From an uncultured Bacilli bacterium (GTDB lineage Bacteria > Bacillota_I > Bacilli_A > RF39 > UBA660): a DNA stretch of 6,610 nt. A program made the position numbers and the translations under genes. Positions 1 to 5,062 of the stretch are shown one piece after another. Below the pieces are notes generated by a model that saw only the letters and a program-made list of their open reading frames with translations, did no database searches and was not told the DNA's origin. Each line of letters opens with the position of its first letter. Position 1 is the first letter of the stretch. The DNA is taken from the NCBI GenBank assembly GCA_934102255.1, contig CAKOSN010000055.1, positions 1 to 6,610 of the forward strand. The letters are read 5' to 3'.

Positions 1-244
1 AATCTTTAAACTTAATTTTGTTATTATAACCGTTTATAAAGACATTTTCACTATCTTCAAATATTAAGTAGTCATTGTCTTTAACTTTTAAAATATGAGG
101 TTTTACATAGGCTATATTAGTGTTTTTAAGGCTTATAATACTTCCGTTTGTAAAAGAGTATTCTACATAAGCAAACTTGCATATTATTTCAACCTTTCTT
201 TTTAATTCTTCACTTATTACAAGTTCTTTAGTTTCTATTGTCAT
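1..244 (-). CDS. Hypothetical protein, 5' part (runs off left edge)
   Basis: An open frame reads leftwards from an ATG at 244-242 to the window edge without a stop, giving 81 residues of an incomplete protein. It begins MTIETKELVISEELK and continues through YVEYSFTNGS and DNDYLIFEDSENVFING. A GGAAAG ribosome binding site lies about 9-10 bases upstream of the ATG. An ATG five bases earlier is out of frame and stops after seven codons, so the chosen start is the only sensible one. I do not recognise the family. The visible part is hydrophilic, probably alpha/beta, with no membrane segment or signal peptide. Only 45 bp separate its start from the left end of the insertion sequence, so its native promoter is probably the minus-strand one now at 1831-1859, beyond the element. 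Codon use supports a real gene. Confidence 0.6.
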   Translation of the reverse strand, partial: MTIETKELVISEELKRKVEIICKFAYVEYSFTNGSIISLKNTNIAYVKPHILKVKDNDYLIFEDSENVFINGYNNKIKFKD

Positions 245-272
245 AACTCATCACTTTCCTTTCTTAAATAAC

Positions 273-289
273 AAAAAAACTAACTATTT
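273..289 (-). terminator. Left half of a terminator-like hairpin split by the IS
   Basis: On the minus strand this reads TAGTTAG followed by seven T. The complementary arm, CTAACTA, lies at 1741-1735 on the far side of the insertion sequence. Collapsing the IS and one TTT copy restores CTAACTA, a GAAA loop, TAGTTAG and TTTTTTT, which has the form of an intrinsic terminator reading towards the gene at 244. The stem is only 7 bp with two G-C pairs, so strength is uncertain. As the DNA stands, the two halves are 1.4 kb apart. Confidence 0.4.
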
Positions 290-314
290 TGATATGAACC
301 CCGTTTCTTGGACA
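290..314 (+). repeat. Left terminal inverted repeat (IRL) of the IS
   Basis: It starts TGATATGAACCCC and ends TTGGACA. Compared with the reverse complement of the right end, 18 of 25 positions match; differences are at positions 4-5 and 14-18. This is the outer transposase-binding and cleavage end on the orfA side. Confidence 0.9.
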
Positions 315-330
315 TGGAAACGAGGTTTTT
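299..330 (+). promoter_or_regulatory. Hairpin with T-run covering the orfA ribosome binding site
   Basis: Bases 299-307 (CCCCGTTTC) pair with 317-325 (GAAACGAGG) in 8 of 9 positions, leaving a 9-base loop, and five T follow at 326-330. The 3' arm contains the GAGG that serves as the orfA ribosome binding site. In a transcript entering from outside the element, the hairpin could terminate transcription and hide the binding site. Several IS families are known to protect themselves from read-through this way; its action here is inference. Confidence 0.55.
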
Positions 331-332
331 AT

Positions 333-845
333 ATGTCAAAATTAAGTTACGAAGATAAAATAAATATTTATAATAATAAAAAAGAAGGAATGTCAATAAA
401 GGCATTATCAAAAAAATATGATGTAAGAGATAATGTTATTAAGTATCTTGTAAGAGTAATAGATAAACATGGATATGAAGTTTTAAGAACAAATAAAAAT
501 AATTATTATTCCCCTAATCAAAAAGAACAAATTATTAATCGAGTATTAACTGATGGAGAAAGTATATTTTCTGTTGCAGTTGATGAAGGATTGTCTAGTG
601 ATGGATTATTACGGAATTGGATTTCAAAATATAAAGAAAATGGTTATAATATAGTTGAACGAAAATGTGGAAGGAGTCCAACTATGTCTAAAAAAGAATT
701 GAAATCTAAAGCAAACGAAACTATTGAAGAAGAAAATGAAAGATTAAGAAAAGAAAATTTATATCTAAAAGCGGAGCTAGAATACTCAAAAAAATTGAGA
801 GCCGTTGTTCAAGCACGGAAGAATCAACAACAGAAGAAAAAGTAA
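333..845 (+). CDS. IS3-family transposase OrfA (DNA-binding subunit)
   Basis: OrfA (170 aa) binds the terminal repeats and supplies the N-terminal half of the OrfAB transposase. The start chosen is ATG 333, read as MSKLSYEDK, with GAGG at 322-325 seven bases upstream; the frame is open further left, but that region is outside the element or inside its terminal repeat. Residues about 5-45 (DKINIYNNKKEGMSIKALSK) form a first helix-turn-helix, and about 60-105 (SPNQKEQIINRV onward, then LRNWISKYKENG) a second, the two-helix-turn-helix layout of IS150-type OrfA. Residues about 130-155 (EEENERLRKENLYLKAELE) form a leucine-zipper-like coiled coil for multimerisation. The protein ends in a Lys-rich tail encoded by the A-rich slippery stretch just before the TAA at 843-845. 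Confidence 0.9.
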   Translation: MSKLSYEDKINIYNNKKEGMSIKALSKKYDVRDNVIKYLVRVIDKHGYEVLRTNKNNYYSPNQKEQIINRVLTDGESIFSVAVDEGLSSDGLLRNWISKYKENGYNIVERKCGRSPTMSKKELKSKANETIEEENERLRKENLYLKAELEYSKKLRAVVQARKNQQQKKK

Positions 846-870
846 CTGTTGTTAGTGAACTTCGGCTAAC
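837..870 (+). promoter_or_regulatory. Probable programmed -1 frameshift signal joining orfA and orfB
   Basis: The stretch AAAAAG (837-842) is read AAA AAG in the orfA frame directly before its TAA stop. Slipping back one base enters the orfB frame, which is open from well upstream of this point to 1687. Eight bases downstream, GTTAG (851-855) pairs with CTAAC (866-870), with GAA/TTC able to pair inside. This is the spacing and form of the stimulatory stem-loops known in IS3 elements. The heptamer is G AAA AAG rather than the canonical A AAA AAG, so efficiency may be moderate. The predicted fusion is about 452 aa. Confidence 0.7.
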
Positions 871-880
871 ATACCCATTA

Positions 881-1690
881 ATGATTCTTCTGAAAATATC
901 AGGTTTGGCTAGATCTGTATATTATTATACTTTATCTAAAAATGATAAAGATGATAAAAATAAAGAAATAATTGATAAAATAAAAGAGATATTTATTAAT
1001 AATAAAGAAAGATATGGTTATCGTAGAATCACATTAGAATTAAGAAATCAAGGCTATAACGTTAATCATAAGAAAGTATATAGAATAATGATTAAATTAG
1101 GTTTAAGACCATTAAAAAGAAATAAAAGAAAATATTCATCTTATAAAGGAAACATCGGTAAAATTGCTGATAATTTAATCGAGAGAGATTTTAATGCAGA
1201 AAAGCCTAATCAAAAATGGTATACTGATGTAACTGAATTTAATCTTCGCGGTGAGAAATGTTATTTATCACCAATATTAGATGGATATAATGGTGAAATA
1301 ATATCTTATAATACTTCTAAATCACCTAATTTAGAACAAATAAATGATATGCTTGATAAAGCATTTGATGGCAAAAATCTAGAAGGATTAATATTTCATT
1401 CAGATCAAGGTTGGCAATATCAACACCAATCCTATCAACAAAGATTAAAAAACAATGGTATAAAACAAAGCATGTCAAGAAAAGGAAATAGTATGGATAA
1501 TGGCATGATGGAAAATTTCTTTGGATTACTTAAAACAGAAATGTTTTATGATCAAGAAGATAAATATAAAAATATAGATGAATTAATCTTAGCGATAGAC
1601 GACTATATTAATTACTATAATTATGATAGAATTAAAGTAAAATTAAAAGGACTGTCTCCTGTAAATTACAGGTTACAATCCTCTAATTAG
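881..1690 (+). CDS. IS3-family transposase OrfB (DDE integrase domain)
   Basis: This is the catalytic half of the transposase, normally made as an OrfAB fusion by -1 frameshifting at 837-842. The frame is open upstream of ATG 881 (encoding SELRLTYPL before it), and no clear ribosome binding site precedes the ATG, so separate translation is doubtful. Residues 5-16 (KISGLARSVYYY) and 33-75, including RYGYRRIT, form the HTH_21-type region typical of the family. The RNase H-like rve domain follows, with Asp116 (KWYTDVTEF), Asp175 (IFHSDQG) and Glu211 (MENFFGLLKTE). Exactly 35 residues separate the second Asp from the Glu, giving the classical DD(35)E spacing. The C-terminal NYYNYDR and LKGLSPVNYR motifs are also typical. 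At 269 aa, the length is usual for OrfB. Confidence 0.94.
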   Translation: MILLKISGLARSVYYYTLSKNDKDDKNKEIIDKIKEIFINNKERYGYRRITLELRNQGYNVNHKKVYRIMIKLGLRPLKRNKRKYSSYKGNIGKIADNLIERDFNAEKPNQKWYTDVTEFNLRGEKCYLSPILDGYNGEIISYNTSKSPNLEQINDMLDKAFDGKNLEGLIFHSDQGWQYQHQSYQQRLKNNGIKQSMSRKGNSMDNGMMENFFGLLKTEMFYDQEDKYKNIDELILAIDDYINYYNYDRIKVKLKGLSPVNYRLQSSN

Positions 1691-1705
1691 AAACTATTAA
1701 TAAAC

Positions 1706-1730
1706 TGTCCAACTTTTGGGGTTCAGTTCA
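1706..1730 (-). repeat. Right terminal inverted repeat (IRR) of the IS
   Basis: Read on the minus strand, it begins TGAACTGAACCCC and ends TTGGACA, mirroring the left end at 290-314. It lies 15 bases after the orfB stop. The adjacent TTT at 1731-1733 is the second copy of the target duplication. Confidence 0.9.
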
Positions 1731-1753
1731 TTTCTAGTTAGCATTTATTACTT

Positions 1754-1774
1754 AAACTCGAAAAGTTCGAGTTT
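1754..1774. repeat. Perfect 9-bp inverted repeat (hairpin)
   Basis: AAACTCGAA (1754-1762) and TTCGAGTTT (1766-1774) are perfect reverse complements around a 3-base loop. No T-run follows directly on either strand, so this is not a standard intrinsic terminator. It may be a protein-binding operator or a structural element of the minus-strand leader RNA. Confidence 0.55.
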
Positions 1775-1830
1775 CCTATCAATCTGGAGCGGTTGTCGAA
1801 GATATCTACAACTTTTCACTTCTTAACGAC

Positions 1831-1859
1831 ATGATATATAAAATATCAATCTCTATCAA
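1831..1859 (-). promoter_or_regulatory. Candidate minus-strand promoter, cut off from its gene by the IS
   Basis: On the minus strand, TTGATA (1859-1854) and TATCAT (1836-1831) are separated by 17 bases, a good match to a housekeeping sigma-70/A-type promoter. Transcription would start near 1824 and run left. Before the IS inserted, it would have reached the gene starting at 244 through a leader of about 145 bases; now it points into the right end of the element. AT-rich DNA yields such matches by chance, so this needs transcript mapping. Confidence 0.45.
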
Positions 1860-1891
1860 TATTTTATCATAAAATTACTAATTTGTATCAA
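1844..1891. repeat. TATCAA repeats with near-helical spacing
   Basis: TATCAA or TATCAT begins at 1844, 1854, 1865 and 1886, giving steps of 10, 11 and 21 bases; a further TATCAATCT lies at 1777-1785, repeated at 1844-1852. Sites one or two helical turns apart would present one DNA face and could form an operator between the divergent genes. The motifs are short and AT-rich, and one doubles as the -35 box of the minus-strand promoter, so the repeat may have no separate function. Confidence 0.3.
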
Positions 1892-1908
1892 AAAAACTCT
1901 AATTTTCA

Positions 1909-1936
1909 TGGTAAAATTATATATAGGTGGTGGAGG
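1909..1936 (+). promoter_or_regulatory. Candidate extended -10 promoter and ribosome binding site for the Shedu gene
   Basis: TGGTAAAAT (1909-1917) fits the extended -10 form TGnTATAAT with one mismatch, and no good -35 box precedes it. Transcription would start near 1924, leaving a very short leader. A second plus-strand candidate is TTTTCA (1813-1818) with TATATA (1835-1840), 16 bases apart and with TG placed as in an extended -10. The start ATG at 1939 is preceded by AGGTGG (1925-1930, 8 bases away) and GGAGG (1932-1936, 2 bases away); the first has the workable spacing. Confidence 0.35.
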
Positions 1937-1938
1937 TA

Positions 1939-2727
1939 ATGAATTTAGTAAAAATAAAAGTTGATACAACATCAAATAAAACAGCAGATGCAACAGGTAT
2001 GATAATAAGACAAAATAATCAATTCAGAATAGTTTATTTTCCAAAATTAGTAGATAATAGTAAAAATAGTGATGAATGTATTGGCGGATGTTTAGTATGC
2101 CAAAAAAAGACAAAAAATAAAAATTGGGAAGATATGAACGAAATTTCAGTTAAAGATGTTAAAGCTGGAGAATGGACTAAGTTCAATCTAGAACTTGGAG
2201 AAATGTTAAATTTAATTAGATATGCAAATAAGTTAAAAGAAATATATGATAATGATAAATCATTAAAAAGAATAAAACAAAAACATTTGCTTGTTTTAGA
2301 CGATAATTTAGAACAAAATGAAATAGAACAATTTAATGAATTTGCTAAAGATAATCCAGATGCAATAGCCAATTTAGGAAAATTATTAAATTCGAAATTA
2401 GATTATAATAAAATATTAGAAAGCATAAACGATAATCCCAATATAATTGACGATATCTCAGAGAATTTAGATAATGATAAATCATTAAAATTATATAATA
2501 GTTTAAAATTAAAATTTATAAATCCAGATTATTTAAGGAATAATTTTGGTGTAGATAATGAAGAATATTGGCAAAAATTATTTACTGAAAATCCTAATAT
2601 TTTGTTTAGTATAATTCCTTCAGTAGGACAAATTATATGTAAAAAACCATATATGGGTGGAAAAGCAATCAATAATATTGGAGGAACTGTATCTGATTTT
2701 TTCTTTAAATGTGTACAAGAAATGTGA
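1939..2727 (+). CDS. sduA: Shedu SduA N-terminal fragment (regulatory region and first half of nuclease fold)
   Basis: This fragment is 262 aa. GTG codons at 1927 and 1930 are in frame, but they lie in the ribosome binding site; ATG 1939 (MNLVKIKVD) is the better start. Residues about 15-95 are a beta-rich N-terminal domain of a type I recall from DUF4263 proteins, with markers VYFPKLVDNSKN, GGCLVCQKK, WEDMNEISV and KAGEWTKFNLELGEMLNLI. Residues about 96-195 are helical and Asp/Asn-rich and contain the peptide DNDKSLK twice. The nuclease domain begins near residue 200 with NNFGVDNEEYWQKLFTENP, then GGKAINNIGGTVSDFFFK, whose Asp253 is the likely metal-binding Asp. The frame ends at TGA 2725-2727 before the ExK motif, so this product alone should lack nuclease activity. 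There is no signal peptide or membrane segment. Confidence 0.8.
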   Translation: MNLVKIKVDTTSNKTADATGMIIRQNNQFRIVYFPKLVDNSKNSDECIGGCLVCQKKTKNKNWEDMNEISVKDVKAGEWTKFNLELGEMLNLIRYANKLKEIYDNDKSLKRIKQKHLLVLDDNLEQNEIEQFNEFAKDNPDAIANLGKLLNSKLDYNKILESINDNPNIIDDISENLDNDKSLKLYNSLKLKFINPDYLRNNFGVDNEEYWQKLFTENPNILFSIIPSVGQIICKKPYMGGKAINNIGGTVSDFFFKCVQEM

Positions 2728-3077
2728 GTATAATAGAAATTAAAAAAACTACAACAAAATTAATTGATGGCAAATATAGAAATGAAGTTTTTTCACCAAG
2801 CGAAGAACTATCAAGTGCTATTGTTCAGTTGAGAAAACAAAAAGATGTTTTATTAAAAGAATACTATATAAAAAAAGCAAATAGTGAAAAACAGGGAATA
2901 AAATTTGATGCTTATGATTCAAAAACATATTTAATTATTGGTAATAGTGAAAACTTAAAAGAAAACGAATTAGAAAGTTTTGAATTATTTAGAAATGGAT
3001 TAAAAGATATAGAAATAATTACATTTAATGAAATAGTAGACAAATTAGTTTTAATTTCAGAAAACTTATCTCATTAA
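2709..3077 (+). CDS. sduA: Shedu SduA C-terminal fragment (ExK half of nuclease domain)
   Basis: The open frame from ATG 2709 gives 122 aa, but the first four codons are probably out-of-frame reading of the upstream gene; genuine Shedu sequence starts at NVSIIEIKK. Glu10 and Lys12 of this fragment are the ExK pair of the PD-(D/E)XK motif. The following YRNEVFSPSEELSSAIVQL, with Gln40, matches the conserved Shedu stretch after the ExK strand. The frame overlaps the upstream fragment by 19 bases, lies in the -1 phase relative to it and has no ribosome binding site of its own. Separate translation is unlikely except by coupling. The remainder (YLIIGNSENLKENELESFE and ITFNEIVDKL) looks like the closing alpha/beta part of the nuclease fold. 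Confidence 0.75.
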   Translation: MCTRNVSIIEIKKTTTKLIDGKYRNEVFSPSEELSSAIVQLRKQKDVLLKEYYIKKANSEKQGIKFDAYDSKTYLIIGNSENLKENELESFELFRNGLKDIEIITFNEIVDKLVLISENLSH

Positions 3078-3078
3078 A

Positions 3079-3107
3079 TTGTATTTTCTTAGAATATATT
3101 ATATAAT
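3079..3107 (+). promoter_or_regulatory. Promoter of the two-gene operon
   Basis: TTGTAT (3079-3084) and a consensus TATAAT (3102-3107) are separated by 17 bases, directly after the Shedu stop codon. Transcription would start near 3114, about 20 bases before the ATG at 3133. This is the best sigma-70/A-type promoter in the window, and it lets the next two genes be expressed independently of the broken Shedu gene. No terminator is visible between Shedu and this promoter. Confidence 0.7.
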
Positions 3108-3132
3108 AGAAAATAAATTTTAGGGGGACTCT

Positions 3133-4335
3133 ATGGAAAAAATTAATGAAGAAATGCAAATGATTGCAGTTGAAAAAGTATTGGAAGAAATGAAAAAAGC
3201 AGAAGAATTTGTTATGCAATGGAATTCCTCATGGTATGAACAATTACTGGATGCACATTGTTTACCTTTTCATTATGAACTTGGCGAAGCTGATATAAGA
3301 GATATGGAAAGAAAATATGAACCTAGATATAAATTAGCAAATGCTTATTATTCAGGAGAAAGTATTGGAATTCCGCTTATTAAAGAAACACTAGTAGGGG
3401 ATAATACATTAACAGGTGAAAGAAATGTAAGTTTTGAATGTGAATTTGGAAGAGTTGATTGGTATGGAATGAATTCTCGCAAATCTAGTAGACATTTCTC
3501 ATTTAATAATAATGGTGATATTAGTTTTAAAAAAGATGTAAAAAGACAACAAACTATTCAACATCCTAAGCAAATATCGTATGAAACATCATTTAATGTT
3601 TTATCAAATGATTTTACTATAAAAATTACAATAGATGAATTAACACAGGATTGGAGAAATAAATATAAATATGATTATTTAGCACTTTCTTTAGAGGGGA
3701 ATATTTTAACTGAAAAATTCAATGACATAGAAATAATTCAAGATTTAACTACAGGAGTAAAAATAGTAAGAATTGCCAAAAAATATGATAAAAGAAATAA
3801 AGATAACAATGCTTCAGTGGTTTTTGAAGCAGTATTAAATCCTGATGATAGTTTAGAAATGGGAGCAGTAGCAATTAATACTCATAAAGGCAATGGTAAA
3901 GTTAATGGCACATATAGATTTGATGTTAGCAGAAAAAAAGGAATTCGTGCTAATTTCTATTCAAGAAAAGGTATTAAGGTTGATTTAACAACTAATCCTA
4001 TGCTATTAGGAAATGCTAATACATTATTATTACCTTCATCAAATAGTCAAAATAATGGAGATATTATTGTTTCTAATTTTGCTAATTCTACACAAAATGC
4101 TATTGCCAAAAATTTAACTGAAAAAATTATAAGTTTTGATAATTCTGATTTTAATATGGAAGCAGTAAAACAAGCAGAATTTAGAATAATAGAAATGGTA
4201 AAATGTATTAAAGGAGAACTTCCTTTATATGGATTAGTAGAAAGAATTGATAATTGTTTATTATTACTTGAAAATAAAAAACAAGAAAAAGTAGAAGGCA
4301 AAGCAAAAGTTTTGAAATTAGAGTCAGATAATTAA
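3133..4335 (+). CDS. Unrecognised 400-aa protein, first gene of operon with LOG-family protein
   Basis: I do not recognise this protein. It starts at ATG 3133 (MEKINEEMQMIAVEK) with AGGGGG at 3122-3127, and a strong promoter lies just upstream. Residues 1-40 look like a charged amphipathic helix. Residues about 95-290 are rich in alternating polar and hydrophobic residues, suggesting a mainly beta region: FECEFGRVDWYGMN, FTIKITIDEL, YDYLALSLEGNILTEKF, VKIVRIAKKYDKRNKD, GTYRFDVSRKKGIRANFYS. Residues about 290-335 look like an Asn/Ser-rich linker, and 340-385 are helical. There is no signal peptide, membrane segment, cysteine cluster or obvious nucleotide-binding loop, so a cytosolic, non-enzymatic or binding role is possible but unproven. 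The stop is 13 bases before the LOG gene, so the two are almost certainly cotranscribed. Confidence 0.85.
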   Translation: MEKINEEMQMIAVEKVLEEMKKAEEFVMQWNSSWYEQLLDAHCLPFHYELGEADIRDMERKYEPRYKLANAYYSGESIGIPLIKETLVGDNTLTGERNVSFECEFGRVDWYGMNSRKSSRHFSFNNNGDISFKKDVKRQQTIQHPKQISYETSFNVLSNDFTIKITIDELTQDWRNKYKYDYLALSLEGNILTEKFNDIEIIQDLTTGVKIVRIAKKYDKRNKDNNASVVFEAVLNPDDSLEMGAVAINTHKGNGKVNGTYRFDVSRKKGIRANFYSRKGIKVDLTTNPMLLGNANTLLLPSSNSQNNGDIIVSNFANSTQNAIAKNLTEKIISFDNSDFNMEAVKQAEFRIIEMVKCIKGELPLYGLVERIDNCLLLLENKKQEKVEGKAKVLKLESDN

Positions 4336-4348
4336 AGGAGGTACATAG

Positions 4349-5062
4349 ATGAAATTATTTATAGGTTGTTCTTCTAACAATGATATTCCAACAGAATATT
4401 TTAATGATTGTAAAGTATTGTTAGAAGAATTAATGAAAGAAAATGATTTAGTGTTTGGTGCTTGTAATTCAGGGTTAATGGGACTAGCGTATAATACTAC
4501 ACTTAAAGCAAATGGAAATATAACAGGAATTTGTCCTGAAGCTTATAAAGATGATTTTAAAACATTAAAATGTGATACAGAAATAACTACTAAATCAGTT
4601 AGTGAAAGAACAGATAGTGTTATATCATCAAGTGATGCTCTTATATTCTTACCTGGTGGTATAGGAACAATTTATGAACTATTTACTGCTATTGAAAGTA
4701 AAAGATGTCATGAATTTAATAAACCTATTGTAATTTATAATTCTAATGGATATTTTGATAAATTATTAGAATTTATGGATAAGGTTTATAGTGAAAAATT
4801 TTCAGGATTTAAAGATAAAAGAAATTATTTAGTGACAGACTCTATATCATCAATTTTATATTATATTAATAATTATAAAAAGATTAAAGAAACTGAAACA
4901 ACGTTTGGATATTCATATGAAGAGCTTAGTGAAATGTATAAAAAGACTAATGGATTTTCTGAAACTTCAGATGAAATTGATCCTGCATTAATACAATTTA
5001 TAAGAGAAGAAGATAGACCAAATGTTTTAAAGAAAGTAAAAAAGGATGATTCTAAGCATTAA
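4349..5062 (+). CDS. LOG-family Rossmann-fold protein (divergent nucleotide phosphoribohydrolase-like)
   Basis: This 237-aa protein belongs to the LOG (Lonely Guy, TIGR00730-like) group of the SLOG superfamily. Classical members cleave nucleoside 5'-monophosphates to free base and ribose 5-phosphate. The signature PGGxGTxxE is intact at residues 102-110 (LPGGIGTIYE, Glu110). GLMG at 42-45 and the N-terminal strand MKLFIGCSSN also fit. Two family motifs are altered: the usual GGG before GLMG is GACNS here, and the usual RK pair is Arg87-Thr88 (SERTDS). Substrate or activity may therefore differ. Residues about 185-237 are a charged C-terminal extension beyond the usual fold. A strong AGGAGG (4336-4341) lies 7 bases before the ATG and right after the upstream stop, consistent with an operon. 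The stop overlaps that of the convergent relaxase gene. Confidence 0.85.
   Translation: MKLFIGCSSNNDIPTEYFNDCKVLLEELMKENDLVFGACNSGLMGLAYNTTLKANGNITGICPEAYKDDFKTLKCDTEITTKSVSERTDSVISSSDALIFLPGGIGTIYELFTAIESKRCHEFNKPIVIYNSNGYFDKLLEFMDKVYSEKFSGFKDKRNYLVTDSISSILYYINNYKKIKETETTFGYSYEELSEMYKKTNGFSETSDEIDPALIQFIREEDRPNVLKKVKKDDSKH

Larger units (their letters stand above)
290..1730 (+). mobile_element. Complete IS3-family insertion sequence, IS150 type
   Basis: The element is 1441 bp, close to the roughly 1.44 kb usual for IS150-type elements. It has 25-bp terminal inverted repeats (18 of 25 positions identical) beginning TGA, with shared blocks TGAACCCC and TTGGACA. It is flanked by a 3-bp direct repeat TTT (287-289 and 1731-1733), the target duplication size expected for this family, although a T-run makes this weak evidence alone. 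Inside are two overlapping-phase genes, orfA (333-845) and orfB (881-1690, frame open further upstream), in the -1 relation typical of IS3. All catalytic residues are present and neither frame is broken, so it may be active. It lies between two divergently transcribed genes, in the loop of a small palindrome. Confidence 0.93.
1939..3077 (+). pseudogene. sduA: Shedu anti-phage nuclease SduA (DUF4263), broken by a one-base frameshift
   Basis: The two reading frames 1939-2727 and 2709-3077 are consecutive parts of one Shedu protein. Restoring one A in the AAA at 2720-2722 fuses them into a 379-aa protein, within the usual single-gene SduA range, whose junction reads FFFKCVQENVSIIEIKK. Shedu is a single-gene defence system in which a variable N-terminal region controls a PD-(D/E)XK nuclease domain. 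Here the predicted catalytic residues are Asp253 on one side of the shift and Glu267 and Lys269 on the other. No canonical slippery heptamer is present, and reading TGA as Trp would not help because TAA follows two codons later. I therefore favour a disabling deletion or a sequencing error over programmed frameshifting. Confidence 0.78.

Noticed and set aside
177..332. N-terminal extension of the OrfA reading frame by 52 codons
   Set aside because: It begins inside the opposite-strand gene at 1-244, outside the insertion sequence, and has no ribosome binding site. The ATG at 333 has GAGG at proper spacing and gives a normal OrfA.
1734..1774. Resemblance of the rejoined CTAGAAATAG hairpin to CRISPR guide or tracrRNA
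   Set aside because: It is only a GAAA loop on a short stem. There are no cas genes, repeats or anti-repeat in the window.
1927..1938. GTG start codons for the Shedu gene
   Set aside because: They lie within the GGTGGTGGAGG ribosome binding stretch itself; ATG 1939 is the better start.
2034..2372. Minus-strand open frame of 112 codons
   Set aside because: It is antisense to the Shedu N-terminal coding region, has no ribosome binding site or family resemblance, and mirrors the codon pattern of the sense gene.
2715..2727. Programmed frameshift or TGA recoding to rescue Shedu
   Set aside because: No X XXY YYZ slippery heptamer is present, and reading TGA as Trp reaches TAA two codons later.
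3025..3219. Minus-strand open frame of 64 codons
   Set aside because: It is a Phe/Cys-rich shadow spanning the end of Shedu, the operon promoter and the start of the next gene.
4047..4301. Minus-strand open frame of 84 codons
   Set aside because: It is antisense to the 400-aa protein gene, with no start signals.
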